64,000 nt of DNA. It comes from Daphnia pulex (lineage: Eukaryota; Arthropoda; Branchiopoda; Diplostraca; Daphniidae). The notes beneath the pieces were generated by a model. It was given only the letters and a program-made list of their open reading frames with translations, did not search any database and had not been told where the DNA came from. Position numbers and translations under genes: made by a program. Location of the stretch: contig NC_060026.1 of assembly GCF_021134715.1 (NCBI RefSeq), positions 11,895,001 through 11,959,000 of the forward strand, in the 5' to 3' direction. Below, in pieces: positions 1-12,898 of this stretch (the stretch's first letter is position 1; every line of letters starts with the position of its first letter).

Positions 1-238
1 GTCTATCTTGCTGCGTTCTTTCTGATTTCGACCAAAGAAACAAATTTGAACTTGGTAGGTTTATTTTTCTTGGGGGCAACATTTTTCCGAGTCAAAGTAT
101 ATTGATGATTGAGGCGAATTCATGAATTTTGGGGGTTCAATCTTCCCCCTTGGGACCAATTTTTAAAATTTTGTATTGAAAGTAACGGTTTCTTGTCACC
201 AACTAATTTTTTTTGAATTTCGCATTATTACAGGCACA

Positions 239-3200
239 ATGAGTTCTCCATTGAATCAACCAGGATCTCCAGGTAATAAATTGTGAATTTTAGAAATAAC
301 CAAGAAGCATTAAAACTCATTGAAATTGTTTATTTAGGCATGTTGCGTCGTTCGAATATGGGTCAACAAGGATCACCAGGTATACAGTTTTTAAGAATTC
401 AATGAATTAAGCGCTATATTGAATTAAAAATTACAATATCTTTCATAGTCATGTTGCGTCGCTCAATGAGCGGCAGCTCCGGATTGAACAATCTGTCCCA
501 TTCCGGAAGTTTCGTTCGTCGCAACAACGACCGCGACGGAATGGGCAACAACGTCGGAGTCAGTCCCGGTGGCAACAACGCGGCGTACCGCGCCTCATTG
601 GTCTCGCACTACGCCGAAGATTTGGATAGACGTCGCCGCGCCGAGCGAGCTGTCGAAGAGATCCGTACCGACGGAAGTAGTACATTTGATTTCATATTTT
701 CCGCTAAACAATTGTAACTATTTCGAATAACATTTTTTTTCTTCAAAAAGTGCCATCAGATAACTTGAAGATCGAGTCTGTTGAGCTGTTCCCCCGAGAC
801 AACGCCCGTGAGCATCGCACTGATCGCTACGAAATGGTTTTCGACAACGGCCGTGTAAATACAACTCATTAGAATTTTGATTCCGATTCCATTTCGCCCA
901 CAAAAAACTTATTTTTCGTATTTTTCAAACGTTAATTAGGAGATTGGATCCTCGTCCTCGATGATGATGTCCAGGTCGATGACCAACATGGCTTCCATGT
1001 CGTCGATGTCGCCAATGTTGTCGATGGACTACCGTTCATCTTGCGCTCCGTCGACAACCGTTCTTCGTCGTGGCCAGCCTTTCTTCTTTGCTGTGCGCAT
1101 GAAGGATCGTAACTTTGATCCTCGCCGGGACATCTTGAGGGCATCGTTCACTTTTGGTATGTTATACAGAGAATTACGAAAGGGATAGTCAGAAATAACC
1201 ATAGATATTATTTTTATTTTTAGGCCCGAATCCTCAGGTGACCAAGGGAACCAAAGTGGTTTTGCCTTTCCGCATGACTCAGCGCGAATTCAGCCGGGCC
1301 CCGCAAAAGTGGGATATGCGTCTCCATCAGCAGGAGGGATTCAACATCACTTTCCAAGTATAATCATTCGAAATTCAATTATTTAATCACGGAGACTATT
1401 TAAACAAAAATGAATTTATGTATAGGTTCACATTCCCGCCAACGCTTTGGTCGGATTATGGCGAGTGAACATTGAAACGACCACGACGACGCCAGGCGCC
1501 CGCGTCGACGAATTCCGTTTCAAGGATGACATTTACATCTTGTTCAACCCCTTCTGCCGCGGTACGTTGTTCTCCAAGCCAATTTACCTTTTCAATGTCA
1601 AATGATCGGTTATTCAACATGTCATGTTTTACACGCCAAACTATTTTCAAACAGACGACCCAGTTTACTTGGACAACGAGGAGCTCCGCAGGGAGTACCT
1701 CATGAACGAGACTGGCAAAGTCTTCGTGGGCACTCACCATCGCCCCAAAGGCCGCCGTTGGGTCTACGGACAGTTCTCTGACGTAGCCTTGCCAGCAGCT
1801 CAACTTTTGCTGGAACAGTCCGGTCTCAACCCAACGGAGAGAGGCAACCCCGTCCAAGTCGTCCGCGCCATTGCTTCCATCGTAATTTTCAAATATAACG
1901 TCGTTGAAATTTCTCTTAATAAAGCATTTTCTTGACCATTTTGTAATTACGACACACAGATCAACGCCAACGAAGGCTTTGGTCTGTTGGAAGGCAAATG
2001 GGAGGGCTCGTTCGAGGATGGAGTTTGCCCGTGGGTCTGGACTGGAAGCTCCAAAATCTTCGAGCACTACTTGCGCAACGGATCCAAGCCAGTCAAATAC
2101 GGACAATGCTGGGTCTTTGCCGCCGTCGCTACTTCCAGTAATTCTTATTTTTAAATGACAATTGAAATATCGAAAATAATCATCCACTTGATACATTTTG
2201 ACAGTCTTCCGCGCTTTGGGTATTCCATCTCGTCCCGTGACCAACTTCGTTTCCGCACGCGATACCAACCACACCCTGTCCGTCGACAAGTACTTTGACA
2301 TCTTCGGAGATGAGATGAAGGGTGGCCCAGATGGCGACAATCAGGATGCCATTTGGAACTTCCACGCTTGGTATGAATTTTGAATTTTAAAAATATTTTT
2401 ATAAATTGCGCCAGGATAACACAATTATTTACACGACATTGACTGAGAAGGTCTGAAGTTTGGATGTCCCGACCCGATCTCCAAGCCAACTGCAATGGAT
2501 GGCAAGCAATTGACCCCACTCCCCCACCCCATTTCTGGCAGAAGAACTCCGGTGGTATATTTTTTAAAAATAAACTACGAATCGCTTATCTATATAGAAA
2601 CGCGGATTAATTCATTTTTCAATTCATTCAGGTGACCAAAAGAGCCGTGGACCTTTGGCCGTTGAAGCCTTCCGTCGTGGCCCCTCTTCCGTCGAGTCCG
2701 TTCGTCGTGGTGACATCGGATTCGCCTTCGATACCCCATACGTAAGATTTCAGTTGAAATCATTTTACTATAAGAAACTGGCGATTTGAACAATAACCAA
2801 CAACCATTTTCAGCTGTTTGCCGAAGTCAACGCTGAAGTCAGTCACTTCCAGGAGGACGAAACTTCTCACTGGGGATTCAGGAAGATTCACGTCAACAAC
2901 TACCAGTAATTAAACAACATTTTACAGTTTCACTTTCAGACCTATATAAAGTTGATTACATAACAGGGTCGGCCGCATGATCTTGACCAAGCGACCGGGA
3001 GCGGACGATGACGTCAGCGATGCCGACGCCGAGGATATCACTAGTCTTTACAAGAACCCCGATGGCATGTCCCGCTACCAGAAGCAAGGCGACTTCAACT
3101 ACCACTTCAGTAATATGCCCTAGACAATTTGAATCCATTTAGCATATTAGAACTATTGATTTCTAACGGCGACTCGTTCATGTAAAAGACCAGGGAATGT

Positions 3201-4396
3201 CGTCACCCTATCTGGAAAGGAGAGACATGAGAGGAGGAGATTTGAGAGAAAACAGGGACATGATGCATTACCCAGGAGCATCAGTGCGCCGTTTGAGCAT
3301 CAACGACGTCAACCGCAAACCCTGGTACGATGAGTCGCGTCACCCCAACGACTCGGGCAGTTCGGCGGCGGAACGCGTTTCGGCCATGAACGCGGCTCGC
3401 AGCGTCGAACGAACTCAGCCAATGTTCGACAACCGTCCCGTCAACGAAGATGTTTACTTCGACTTGATTGAGCAAGAGAAAGTTGCCTGGGGACAGCCCT
3501 TCAATCTCCAATTTCTCATTCAGGTAATTTTGAATTTCTTTTTAAACATTTAGAATTTCGTCTTTTGATTGAATTATAAACGTACTGACTGGTTTGATTT
3601 ATCATCTCAGAACCGTTCCCAAGAAATGAGGACCATCACGACTATCCTGTCGGCCAACTCTGTTTACTACACCGGAGTCACCGCTCGTCGTCTTGGTCGC
3701 AGCGATCGTCAATTTGTTCTTCAACCCGGAGGCCGTACGTTTGAGTTTTGTCTTATTCACCTGACACATTTCTAACCGACACATTTCCTTGTCATTTGTA
3801 ACGCAATAATAGGCGAAACTCTGCAAGTGCGCATCAGCTGGGACGAATACCGCGACAAAATCGTCGACTACGGCCACATCAAGATCTTTGCCATGGCGTC
3901 CGTGCAAGAGACTAAGCAGTCGTGGAGCGAAGAGGACGACTTCCAGCTCGAGAAACCCAAATTGGACGTTCAGGTATAGTTAGAAATCAGAATACGCTGA
4001 GTGATTTGCGATGACGTCCTGAATTAAATCAAATGGCTATTTGCAGATCCGAGGAAACCCGCAGGTGGGCCAGGATTGCTTTGCCACGTTCAGTTTCATG
4101 AACCCCATTTCCGTCACTCTAACCGAGTGCGAGTTCACATTCGAAGGACCCGGTCTGGTTCGCGCTCAGACTGTCAAATACCGGTGAGTCATCACTTATC
4201 AAATGAGAGACGATTGATTTAAATTATTAATTTTTTCTTTCTTTTATTCGCCAGTGACGTGAAACCGGGAGAGATGATCAGCTTCGCCCACAAGTTCCTT
4301 CCGCGATTCAGCGGCGAGCGAAAACTGGTCGCCTCTTTCAATTCTCGCGAATTGGGCGACATTATCGGCTCTCGTCCCATTCATGTCCGTGATTAA
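239..4396 (+). CDS. Annulin-like protein-glutamine gamma-glutamyltransferase (transglutaminase)
   Basis: This calcium-dependent enzyme cross-links glutamine to lysine side chains; in arthropods the family acts in haemolymph clotting and cuticle hardening. I read 19 exons: 239-272, 338-379, 449-676, 751-854, 940-1156, 1224-1357, 1426-1561, 1655-1881, 1960-2137, 2205-2370, 2451-2551, 2632-2741, 2814-2905, 2967-3109, 3189-3523, 3611-3734, 3813-3973, 4047-4183, 4255-4396. All junctions keep frame and give about 936 residues. The catalytic triad is visible: Cys424 in YGQCWVF, His487 in WNFHAW and Asp510 in WQAIDPTP, with spacing close to that of vertebrate enzymes. An N-terminal transglutaminase domain precedes the core and two beta-barrels follow it. 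No signal peptide is seen. The protein is longer than usual because of a low-complexity N-terminus and an insert of about 110 residues encoded by exon 15. An acceptor at 232-233 implies an upstream non-coding exon. The first exons are less certain than the core. Confidence 0.93.
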
Positions 4397-5475
4397 ATCG
4401 AGATAACTCAATTTGATCATCCAACCCAACGGACGACATGGAAACCCCCTCGACATTCTCTGGACCTTGAAACGAACTTTGGACTTGCCCATGGAACAGT
4501 GTTGCAAATTAGTCAAGTAACTCTCTTATATTGCTGCCTTCTATGCACTCTTTACAACCCTACTATTTCATGACATATTTTACTCCTGCTGTATTCAATT
4601 ATAACTACTCTCTTTCCTCCTTTAACCATTGGTGTTGGTTTTTTTTACATGACTATTATAATCCTTTTCTGGTTTGTTGGTTTAGTCAGCCGGAATAAAT
4701 TTCATCAACCAGATTTCTTACGTTTTCTCATTTTACCGCATTTTACCAGTTTGTACAGCAGCCTCTGATGAATCAGTGACTTTCGCAACCTTGGAATTTT
4801 CCAAAATAGATTATTCCATGTCTTCTACTTTTTTTTAACCAAAACTAACCTTGCTCTTGCTGCGCACGTTTACAGAACATGTTTTGTGCATCTATCGCGC
4901 GCTTCATCCCGAATGACGTAACAATCAAAAAGAAAAAAGAGAAAAACCTATTTTAAGTTAAACTTTAATTTGCAAATTCTAGTCCTTTGTCTTCATCAGT
5001 TATTTATAATATTGTCCAAATTTGACATATTTTACGGAGAAGAAAAGCGCGTTTAGTTAATTATCAAATGCTTGGATTTTCGCTTTAGAAAATGTAGTAG
5101 TTAATTGAGTAAAATAGATAGATTAGAAAAATAGGATGTGAAATAGTTGATTCACAGGATATCTTTATTTACGGAAAAAATAAGGCAATCAATTACTAAC
5201 TAAGTTTTCGTGCGAGTGCGCTTCAACAAGGCCTGTCATTACATACCAATAGGATATGCCAGTATATACATGTATCCATTAAAATAAAAATTCCCATTTC
5301 CAATTTCGCAAAGCTAAAAATTAAACTTTTTTTTTCTAAATAAAAAGCAAATAAAAGTCTAAGCAATGCATATTGTAAAGGCAATGTGTCATATAATGTA
5401 CCGAGAACAAAACAACTGAGCGCCGTCTGCTGCTGATTAAAAAAAAAAATAATAATACGGACAAAGTTATGAATC
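4397..5475. other. Convergent 3' untranslated and intergenic region
   Basis: This AT-rich stretch lies between the stop codons of the transglutaminase (+) and the desaturase (-). It must hold both 3' untranslated regions. A canonical AATAAA at 4694-4699 is a likely polyadenylation signal for the transglutaminase. Several A/T-rich candidates for the desaturase lie between about 5160 and 5450. No further gene is seen. Confidence 0.6.
4694..4699 (+). terminator. Polyadenylation signal of transglutaminase
   Basis: A canonical AATAAA hexamer lies about 300 bases after the transglutaminase stop codon and is followed by T-rich sequence. The cleavage site itself cannot be read from sequence alone. 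Confidence 0.5.
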
Positions 5476-7017
5476 TTAATGTTCTTTTCCTTCCGGAATG
5501 ATTTCGCAAAACGCTTTCTCTTCCGACTTCATATCTTCCAAAGTGTACTGACTATCTTCCAAGGAGAACGGATGGGAGCCGTCTCCTGTTCGACGAGCTC
5601 GACTGCGAATAATTCTTTCCGGAACGGTCTTCAGGTCGTACGCCCAGCCAATCCAGGCGAAGAAATCGATAACCGCTTTCGTCGTGTTCATGTTGTAATT
5701 TCCCAATTCGGCTGCTTTGTAATCCCATGGGAAAACGTGGTGATAGTTGTGCCATCCTTCACCGGAAGTCAGGAAGGCCACCACTCGGTTTTCGGCCGGA
5801 TTGATCTCCCTGTTGTAAACAAGTCAATTCACATTAACGGCGGTTCTAATTGGAAACGACAAACAACAATTTATAAATTGTGAAAACTGACTTGTCGTAG
5901 GGATGGTTTCCCCAAATGTGGGCGGCGCTATTGACGAGCCAGGTAACATTCAGTGTGAACACGTATCGGAAGATGGAGGCGACGAAAAAAGCTGTTTTGA
6001 ATGACTCTCCCCAAAAGTACCAGGGAACGAGCGCTGGCATCGCAAAGGAGAGTGTCAGAACCAAAGGAATGTAGTACCTTGAACAGAAAACGAAACAAAT
6101 TATACTATCACTCTTCACTTTTTTACATGGGGAATGAACTCACTTTCGTTGGAAAATGACGACCGGGTCTTGCAGAACATCGCTCATGTCGACGGTTTTT
6201 CCGCGCCGTTTGACTTCGGGATGCTTCTTGCACAACAGCCATCCGACGTGGGCGAAAAAGAAACCGCGGCGGGCGTTGTGCGGATCAGCGTCCGTCTCGC
6301 TAAATTTGTGGTGGACGCGGTGATCTCGGCTCCATTCGTAAATGTCGTTCTTTTTTGTGTGGGAGGAACAAATAAAGCGCATCATTATATGTCGTCTTAC
6401 TATAGCTATTTGTCTAGTTGGCCATGTTGGCGGATAATAACCGTTATATATTCTCACCTGGACAGAGATTGTTTGCCCAATGGCGGCGAAGACGCGGAGA
6501 GGCCATTTGGCTTTGTAAGCGCGATGCGCCCAAAGTCGGTGAGCTCCGCCCGTTATTCCGAATCCGCCAAAGATAAACAAGGCGAAAGCTAAATATTACA
6601 AAATCAACAATATAGTAGGCCAAAACGCGGGATTTGAATGTATAGTATAGCGGACGCTAATCAAATCAACTTACACCAGCTGAGAGTCGCTAATTTGGCC
6701 GCCGCGAAGCAGAGATAGAAGCCGTAGAGGGCGGCTGCATGAAGGTAAACGAAAATCAAGACGTTTCGCCAGACAATCTGCAACGGTGGTTCTTTATTGC
6801 TATCATCGACAGCAGCCGGGCTGTTGCTGATGCTGTCCTTTAGAGGTGCGGAATGTGACACGCTCACGGCTTCAGGTGCCGTCACCCGACTGGTCACAGC
6901 GGCAGCTTTACGACGTAGGAGAGACGCTTGTTGCTTGGAGTCATTGTCCTTCTCCGTCACCACTCCGAGAATCGACAAACCAACCAAATCCGCACTGGGA
7001 TCCGCCGTGGTCCACAT
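5476..7017 (-). CDS. Delta-9 acyl-CoA desaturase (stearoyl-CoA desaturase type)
   Basis: This di-iron enzyme of the endoplasmic reticulum membrane places a cis double bond in saturated acyl-CoA, using cytochrome b5. Five coding exons on the minus strand keep frame: 7017-6675, 6588-6458, 6349-6144, 6077-5892, 5809-5476, giving about 399 residues. The three histidine boxes are present: HRLWAH (131-136), HRVHH (168-172) and HNYHH (309-313). The extra NSAAH iron-ligand motif lies in exon 4. Hydrophobic segments fit four membrane spans. I start at 7017, not at the further in-frame ATG at 7044, because a strong acceptor (TTTTTCCGCAG) ends at 7019, one base before that ATG. This means the 5' leader is spliced. 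The N-terminal 90 residues are Ser/Ala-rich and longer than in most family members. Confidence 0.93.
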
Positions 7018-7669
7018 ACTGCGGAAAAATCCGGAATAACACACATATATAAATATATAAATAATTTCGGTGAATAGATTTACAACGTCGTTATATACTC
7101 GAGCAAAAGAAAATTGAGGAAAAACAACAAAAGGAGGGAATCATAATTGTATACAGAATTAACAAGCGAAAAAAACAATTGTCAACCATTGCCAGTTTTA
7201 TTATTATGCTTCCAACTCTCCCAGACTGTAAAAGGAAAACAACCAACTAGATTGTCTATCGAGATTGTCAGAGCGTGATGCATGCGATAGAATAGACGCC
7301 GGGTATAGTTGTGTATACTATACGGTCAAAGTTGTAAAAAATGAAAAGAAGGATATTATGAAAGAAGTATGAGGACAATCGTCCCCCCTGCACCCGCATT
7401 GAATTAATAAACAGTTTCCATTAAAATATTTAAAGGAAAATGTTCATTTGAATTTTTTAACGGGCACAGGCATAGGCCGTAACGTCGAGGCTATAGAGTA
7501 CAATGCAGTTGAACCAACTAATTCACTAGAAACAACTTAACTCGATACTATAATTTATTCTATGACTAAATAAGCTCAATCCCGTTTGACGAGAGAACTT
7601 TCTGTCCGTTCGCGAAAACACCATAAATCTTAGAAATTCACTTGGGAGAAATGAACGCAAAATCGGTAC

Positions 7670-7893
7670 CTGATAATCGATTGAGTTTCGATTGTTTTTG
7701 TTTAGTTAGTTCCCGGAAGATAGACAATCAATGTCTACTTTAGCCCTTTCACCGACGGCGGTCAATATAGTCGATAACAGGTATAGAAAAACAAAACTTG
7801 CAACCAACACGCTGGGCGCTTTAAGAGAACACGAACGAGACGCTTCCAGACCAGTAATGATAACTTGGTTCGGGACTATTCCCGTTTTATATA
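7670..7893 (-). promoter_or_regulatory. Candidate desaturase promoter and leader exon
   Basis: The desaturase coding exon begins right after a splice acceptor, so a leader exon must lie upstream. On the minus strand a TATA-like TATATAAAAC sits near 7882-7893. A start about 30 bases downstream (near 7855) and a donor CAG|GTACCG after 7670 would give a leader exon of about 185 bases and an intron of about 650 bases. No transcript data were available, so this is inference. Confidence 0.35.
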
Positions 7894-10578
7894 TTTCCAC
7901 CTCCTACATCACGAGTGGGTTTTTTCGGGGATCCGGGTTCTGTTGAATCCAGTACAAGGAGGTAGGACCTTAGAGTATACACGAAGTCCCAGCTGTGTGG
8001 CGTAATGGTACTACACAGTAGGGGGATTGGGTGGGAGAGAGAGAGAGACTGTTCGGGCGTAGGATAGAAGCAAATAGAAAAAAGAGAAAAAGAAAAAAAA
8101 AGAACTGGGAAACTGTCCCGCTTTGTAGAGGTTAACGCCGTGCCTTTCGGCTATTCGGCTGATAGTCGCACACGGTCGGTCCAGCAGCTTTATTAGTATT
8201 TCCACTTGTATTTGTAATACAACATGCGCGTTCCGCTTTTGGACCGCGCGCTTCTCTCCCCTGTAATTAACTACTACCCCCTTCTTTCTCTCTCTCGTCT
8301 TCCCTTTCGTCATTTTTAGTTTCGTTTCGCACCGTTATCCCAGGAGTGAACGCACCTTAAGTAGGCCTATATTTTCTTCTTTTCTCTTTTTTGTTTTGTG
8401 GACCACATCAGCAATGAGACTTTTGTTGGAGACCAAAGCAATGGACCGTTCACCTCTCTTGTATCGGTAAAACTGGTGTATTAGCCCGTCATTGTTTTCC
8501 CATTTGCTTCAATAGATAAAATGTAACTGGTATTGTGGTATGCTGGACTTATAGATATTTAAGCTAGAGTCATGCGCTGTAGGCTAAACTAGATTCCGAA
8601 ACGGTTTTTTTTGGCAATCACTTTCTTTGTTAGTCATTCCCCAGTTCAATTTTAGGATTTAACAAAAGGATTGTACCTGGCCTTTTGACCTCTATTTGAC
8701 TGTTTCAAAACGGTTGAAAATCTGGGACGCAATATGCAAGTTCACCTAGACAACAAAGACAGAGAGACCGTGATAAAGGGCTTCGGGGGCCGTTTTCGAA
8801 CTTTGGTACGACTTTTGTTGTGCATCGGGTTTTTTTATTTTTTCACAGTCGGCCTGTATGAGTGCGCTGTGACTGAGAATACATCTATGGATGTCATGGC
8901 TACACGCGCTCCCCAAAACGAATTCACCAAATAATAATTTAACCTTATTATCTGCTGAGGCGATTCAGCAATAATGGAAGAAATGGCAATTCTCCAATGG
9001 TATTTTTAGATGTACCCTACGCAGCACAGGTGTCGGTCATATTTCTTTTTAATCTGCCCAATCAGTTAGTTGAACGAGCTGAGCGCCCGTTAACTTGCAT
9101 TCCACCCATTTGTTAAGTCAATTCATCCATTCAGGCTTTTGTTACAGATATTTCACATTGTTATTCTTAATCATCTGCGGATGACTGGCCTCCTAGCGCG
9201 ATTAACTTTTTCTGCTTGTCTACACTCCCCAGCGATCGGCTTCCAATCTCCAATGATCTCCAATAAAATAGAAGCGGAGAACCGAGAAAAAGAACGACTA
9301 AAGCCGTTATCTTTTAAAAGTCCTATTCAAAATTCTAGGCAATAAAAATCGAATAACATGGTAATCTTTTGTGACCAGAGGGCGACCATATAGGCGTATA
9401 CTGTAGATCTTGGCAAAGGCTTTTAAAAGGCTTTGTTTAGTACACCATCCACTGATTATAGATATTAAAAGGGAGGCGACAAGAAGTGTAAACCCAAAAC
9501 TGGAAAAAGGCACCCATATACAGACCTTAGGTTTGTAGCGCATATAGCCTATATAAGAGAATTGAGTAAAAACATTAACCTTAATTCCGTTTCCAGCGGA
9601 GGCATTTAGCTTCAACATGTGTTATTTACAGTTCCTTAGAAAATAATGGAATCGTTCCTATTTCTATCAGGTACAGCTTTTGTGTGGCACACAATGCGGC
9701 ACTCTGCCACCTAACAGCTAAACACACCCTTCTTTTTTTTTTAAGAGGAAGACAAAAATGTTACTACTACCTTTGGAAAATTCTCGGATGGCCAACTTTC
9801 ATTTAGCACAAAAACGTCAAAACGGAAGCGTCTTTTCTTTTTGCCACGCAATTATGTTTCTCTTTCGGGAGGGAAAAAAAAGTTTTCTTCAAAAAATATC
9901 CTACCTGTGCTGATTGCTGACTATTATTGTCGGTTGGCAGAAGGAAATCAAAGCTTTTTTATGGCTTTGAGTTGACTGTCTTCAAAGATTTAGGTGAACG
10001 ACAAAAAAGAGCACACTAAAAATACATCTAGGCTAGCTTAGCGATGATTTCAGTCTGAAGTTTCAACGCTTTATACGCGCATGAATCCACCAAATCGTGA
10101 AGGTATAATTCTCTTGGTCGGCCTGAGTTTGTATTGGCTATTTCTGTAATTTTTTTTTTGGTAAGAAAAAGAAAGGAAGAAAAAAAAACCCACAAATGGG
10201 GTGTACTGTGGTGTGGAATTAGCCATATGTGATCACGGTCGTACCCTTCGGAATCGTAAAAGTCTGCAGGATGTAAAGAGTTAGAGTCAAATAAATTTCG
10301 CCGCATTTCTGATGGCAACAACCGGTGGACCTTGTCGTTTTCACATATGGCTTAACAGTCTATCGCTTTATAGTTTTATTCGCTTACAATCATCGCCAGA
10401 ATCCATGCCATGACGACAAGTCCAAAGATAAGATGACATCCTTTCTTTCTTGTTGGATTGTGAACCGAATTTTAGAAAACGGAAATGACGTCAGCCACGG
10501 ATTTCAGGTTTCAGCCGGTTTCAGCAGATGAGTAATATTATTTTCTTTGTAGTACAGTTCAAGAAACGTGTTATTCTT

Positions 10579-11000
10579 GTACAGAACTTTCCCTTTCTTC
10601 ATGGCCAACATTTGTTTCTTTATTTTCCGGTACACGGCCATAGCTATACCGAAAAAGAAAAAAGGGAATTCGGGAGTCCCCAAGCTAATAACAATGGGAA
10701 ATATGAGACCGCAGAAAAATACGACAGGCTTGCTCTAAGCTTAAGCTTCATCAAACATTAAAATTTTAAAAATGTTCCTTTTTCATTTCCTGTTGTTTGC
10801 CCTTGAGCGAAATCGATAGATCAATACCCAATTTATGGGAAAAAAAGGTAGGCCACAAAAGAACGAACATCACATTGACAAAGGCTGGTAATGAAGTAAT
10901 TCTGAATAGTCGGATTTTTTTAAATGTAAGCACAACTTTTAAAGCGACCTGTCTTTGTTTTGTTTGCTATTATAAATCCAACAACGCAGTGATTCTGTCT
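10579..11000 (+). repeat. Dispersed repeat, copy 1
   Basis: This segment is collinear with 20067-20460 in the same orientation. Shared blocks include GTACAGAACTTTC, CATGGCCA, CCTTGA with GAAATCGATAG, and CGCAGTGATTCTGTCTA near the end. Spacing differs by about 30 bases and identity is patchy, so the copies are old. No coding capacity is seen. Confidence 0.5.
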
Positions 11001-12719
11001 ATTTACTATATACAGATAACACAGCAATTTTTCTAATGTTGGGACACCATTCACCTACGAGTGCTGACTAAATTTCAAAGAAAATTCGGCTTAATTGATT
11101 CGGATAAAAAAATGTCTGAAATTTCTAAGCTGAGTTTAAAGGCAGCATACTCTTATTGTTAATTGGTGAGATTATTCCGATGTTTTGGCTAGCAAACGAC
11201 TAGTTTGAGTGCATGATACTTCTTAGATCAATATTATAATATTAATAAAGAATGTGATAGAATTACCTGCACAAAGAATGAGATGATATTTGAAGAGGTA
11301 TTTTAATCTCGTAGTCAGGGTAGGTTCAGCTAAACATTCCTCAGTCCTCAATGAGGAATGTTGATGGCATGGTTAGTGACTTGGGTTGATGACTTGGCAA
11401 CTTTTACACTTAGAATTATAAACCATTCTCTCTTGAAACCTCATGATAAGAGGTAAAATTGTCTAGCTATTCATATTCAAAGTTGTATTCTGAATAATAC
11501 AAATGTTTATTATTTCATATTTATATGTTGTGACGTGTCATGTATGATAGAAGACACTCTAGTCTAATTACCTTTGAAAGATGGTATGGTTTTAGTTTTT
11601 TTAGTTCTTTGTAAAGTTCTGGGCAAGATATACAAGCAATCCATTCTTCACTGCTACCTAATCTCGAAGCATCTCTGGCAAGAATGGAAAAAATTTAGGT
11701 CATCATACCAGAATTGGACAAGTAACTCAGTTGCTAATTATTCAATAAATGATTAATAAATAATCCACTAAATTCAAGAGATCATCGCGACTTGCCTCAT
11801 CTTCTTCTCAATTTCCCAAAGAACTTTCGTCGAGAATTTGACTTACTTCAATATCAGCTGATGTGACCGTAGGTGTTCTTCTCTCTTTTTCTTTAAAATT
11901 AAAATAAGGTAGCAAGAGTTGAAAGAAAATTCCATTCATCATCACCGTCGTCGTATTTTTAATTACCTTCTCTTCAATAGATAATTTGAGCGAAACGGAA
12001 ACTAAATCTAAACTATACAAGTTTACAACTGACATTTGTCTCATTTGACACATGTTGTAGTGTTGTTTTACTTTGGTAGCAGTTCGTCTGCTTCATTTTA
12101 TTTTCTGCATAGACCAATCAAGAAGATCTTTCGTTGAATTAACTCTGCGCCAGCAAAACTTGCAGCAAAGCCCCGCCACGGTGCGCATTATAGTCGAGAA
12201 GTAGGCAAGTAGCACAACTTTTGGCTCTGCGGATTCGTTGTGGTTGTAACTTTCAAAAGCACTGTTGTTATCACACTGACACTGTTTATCTTGTAAGCTC
12301 TGTTACTATATCTCTCTAGTTTGATGTTATGTCTGATAATATGAATATCTGTTATAAATATATTTCGGAGAAGTCTGTTCTCTGGTGTGTTAGGACTTTT
12401 CAAATGGCTGTCGTGACCCGCGTTGTTAGCGGTTGTTATAGTCGTCATGTAGGTAGTAGGTCTCATCGATCTCATGTGTCATTCTCCTCAGCCAGTACCG
12501 GTAGCCTTATAGATGTTACATACGTCATATGTGCCACAGTAGACCAGAGTAATAGATATTTATTTTGTTTTTGTAGATTTGGCAATGAAATCAGGTTTTT
12601 CCGGGTTTTTCATGTTTCCTGCCCTTATGTTATATGTTATACTTGTTTTTTACTTTTCACGTCTACATTTTTGCAGATAAAAAAATTGGAAATTGGCTTA
12701 TGTATTCATTAAGTTCATT

Positions 12720-12898
12720 TCGCGTACACATTCAAATTTTTGTAGAGAAATCCCCACCCCTTAATGAATTAGAACCGAATTAATTTCTTTCCATTCCCCT
12801 TTAAAAATACAATGAAAAAATTCATTTTTGTGTCAATTGCCACCAGACGATTATCATTTTGCGCATTACGGTTGAGCAAGAGCGAGCAAGAGCAACAC
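12720..12898 (-). repeat. 3' flank shared with C1q gene 2
   Basis: The 3' flank of C1q gene 1 (minus strand) carries blocks also found after C1q gene 2 (19329-19575). Examples are CGTAATGCGCAAAATGATAA followed by TCGTCTGG at about 12845-12871 versus 19341-19368, and AAGGGGTGGGGATTT versus AAGAGGTGGGGATTT. The duplication therefore reached past the stop codons. Confidence 0.6.

Larger units (their letters stand above)
7894..12898. other. Gene-poor stretch without a recognisable gene
   Basis: About 5 kb of AT-rich sequence. It has a GA microsatellite near 8035-8050, A/T-rich tracts, a short hairpin at 11333-11362 (11-bp arms AACATTCCTCA/TGAGGAATGTT) and a repeat copy at 10579-11000. The ORF at 8734-8934 (66 codons, one hydrophobic segment) has no recognisable homology and is not called. 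The region may hold regulatory DNA or 5' exons that cannot be recognised by eye. Confidence 0.4.

Noticed and set aside
8734-8934. 66-codon ORF with a hydrophobic segment
   Set aside because: Short, no homology recognised and no supporting splice or promoter signal; expected by chance in 64 kb.
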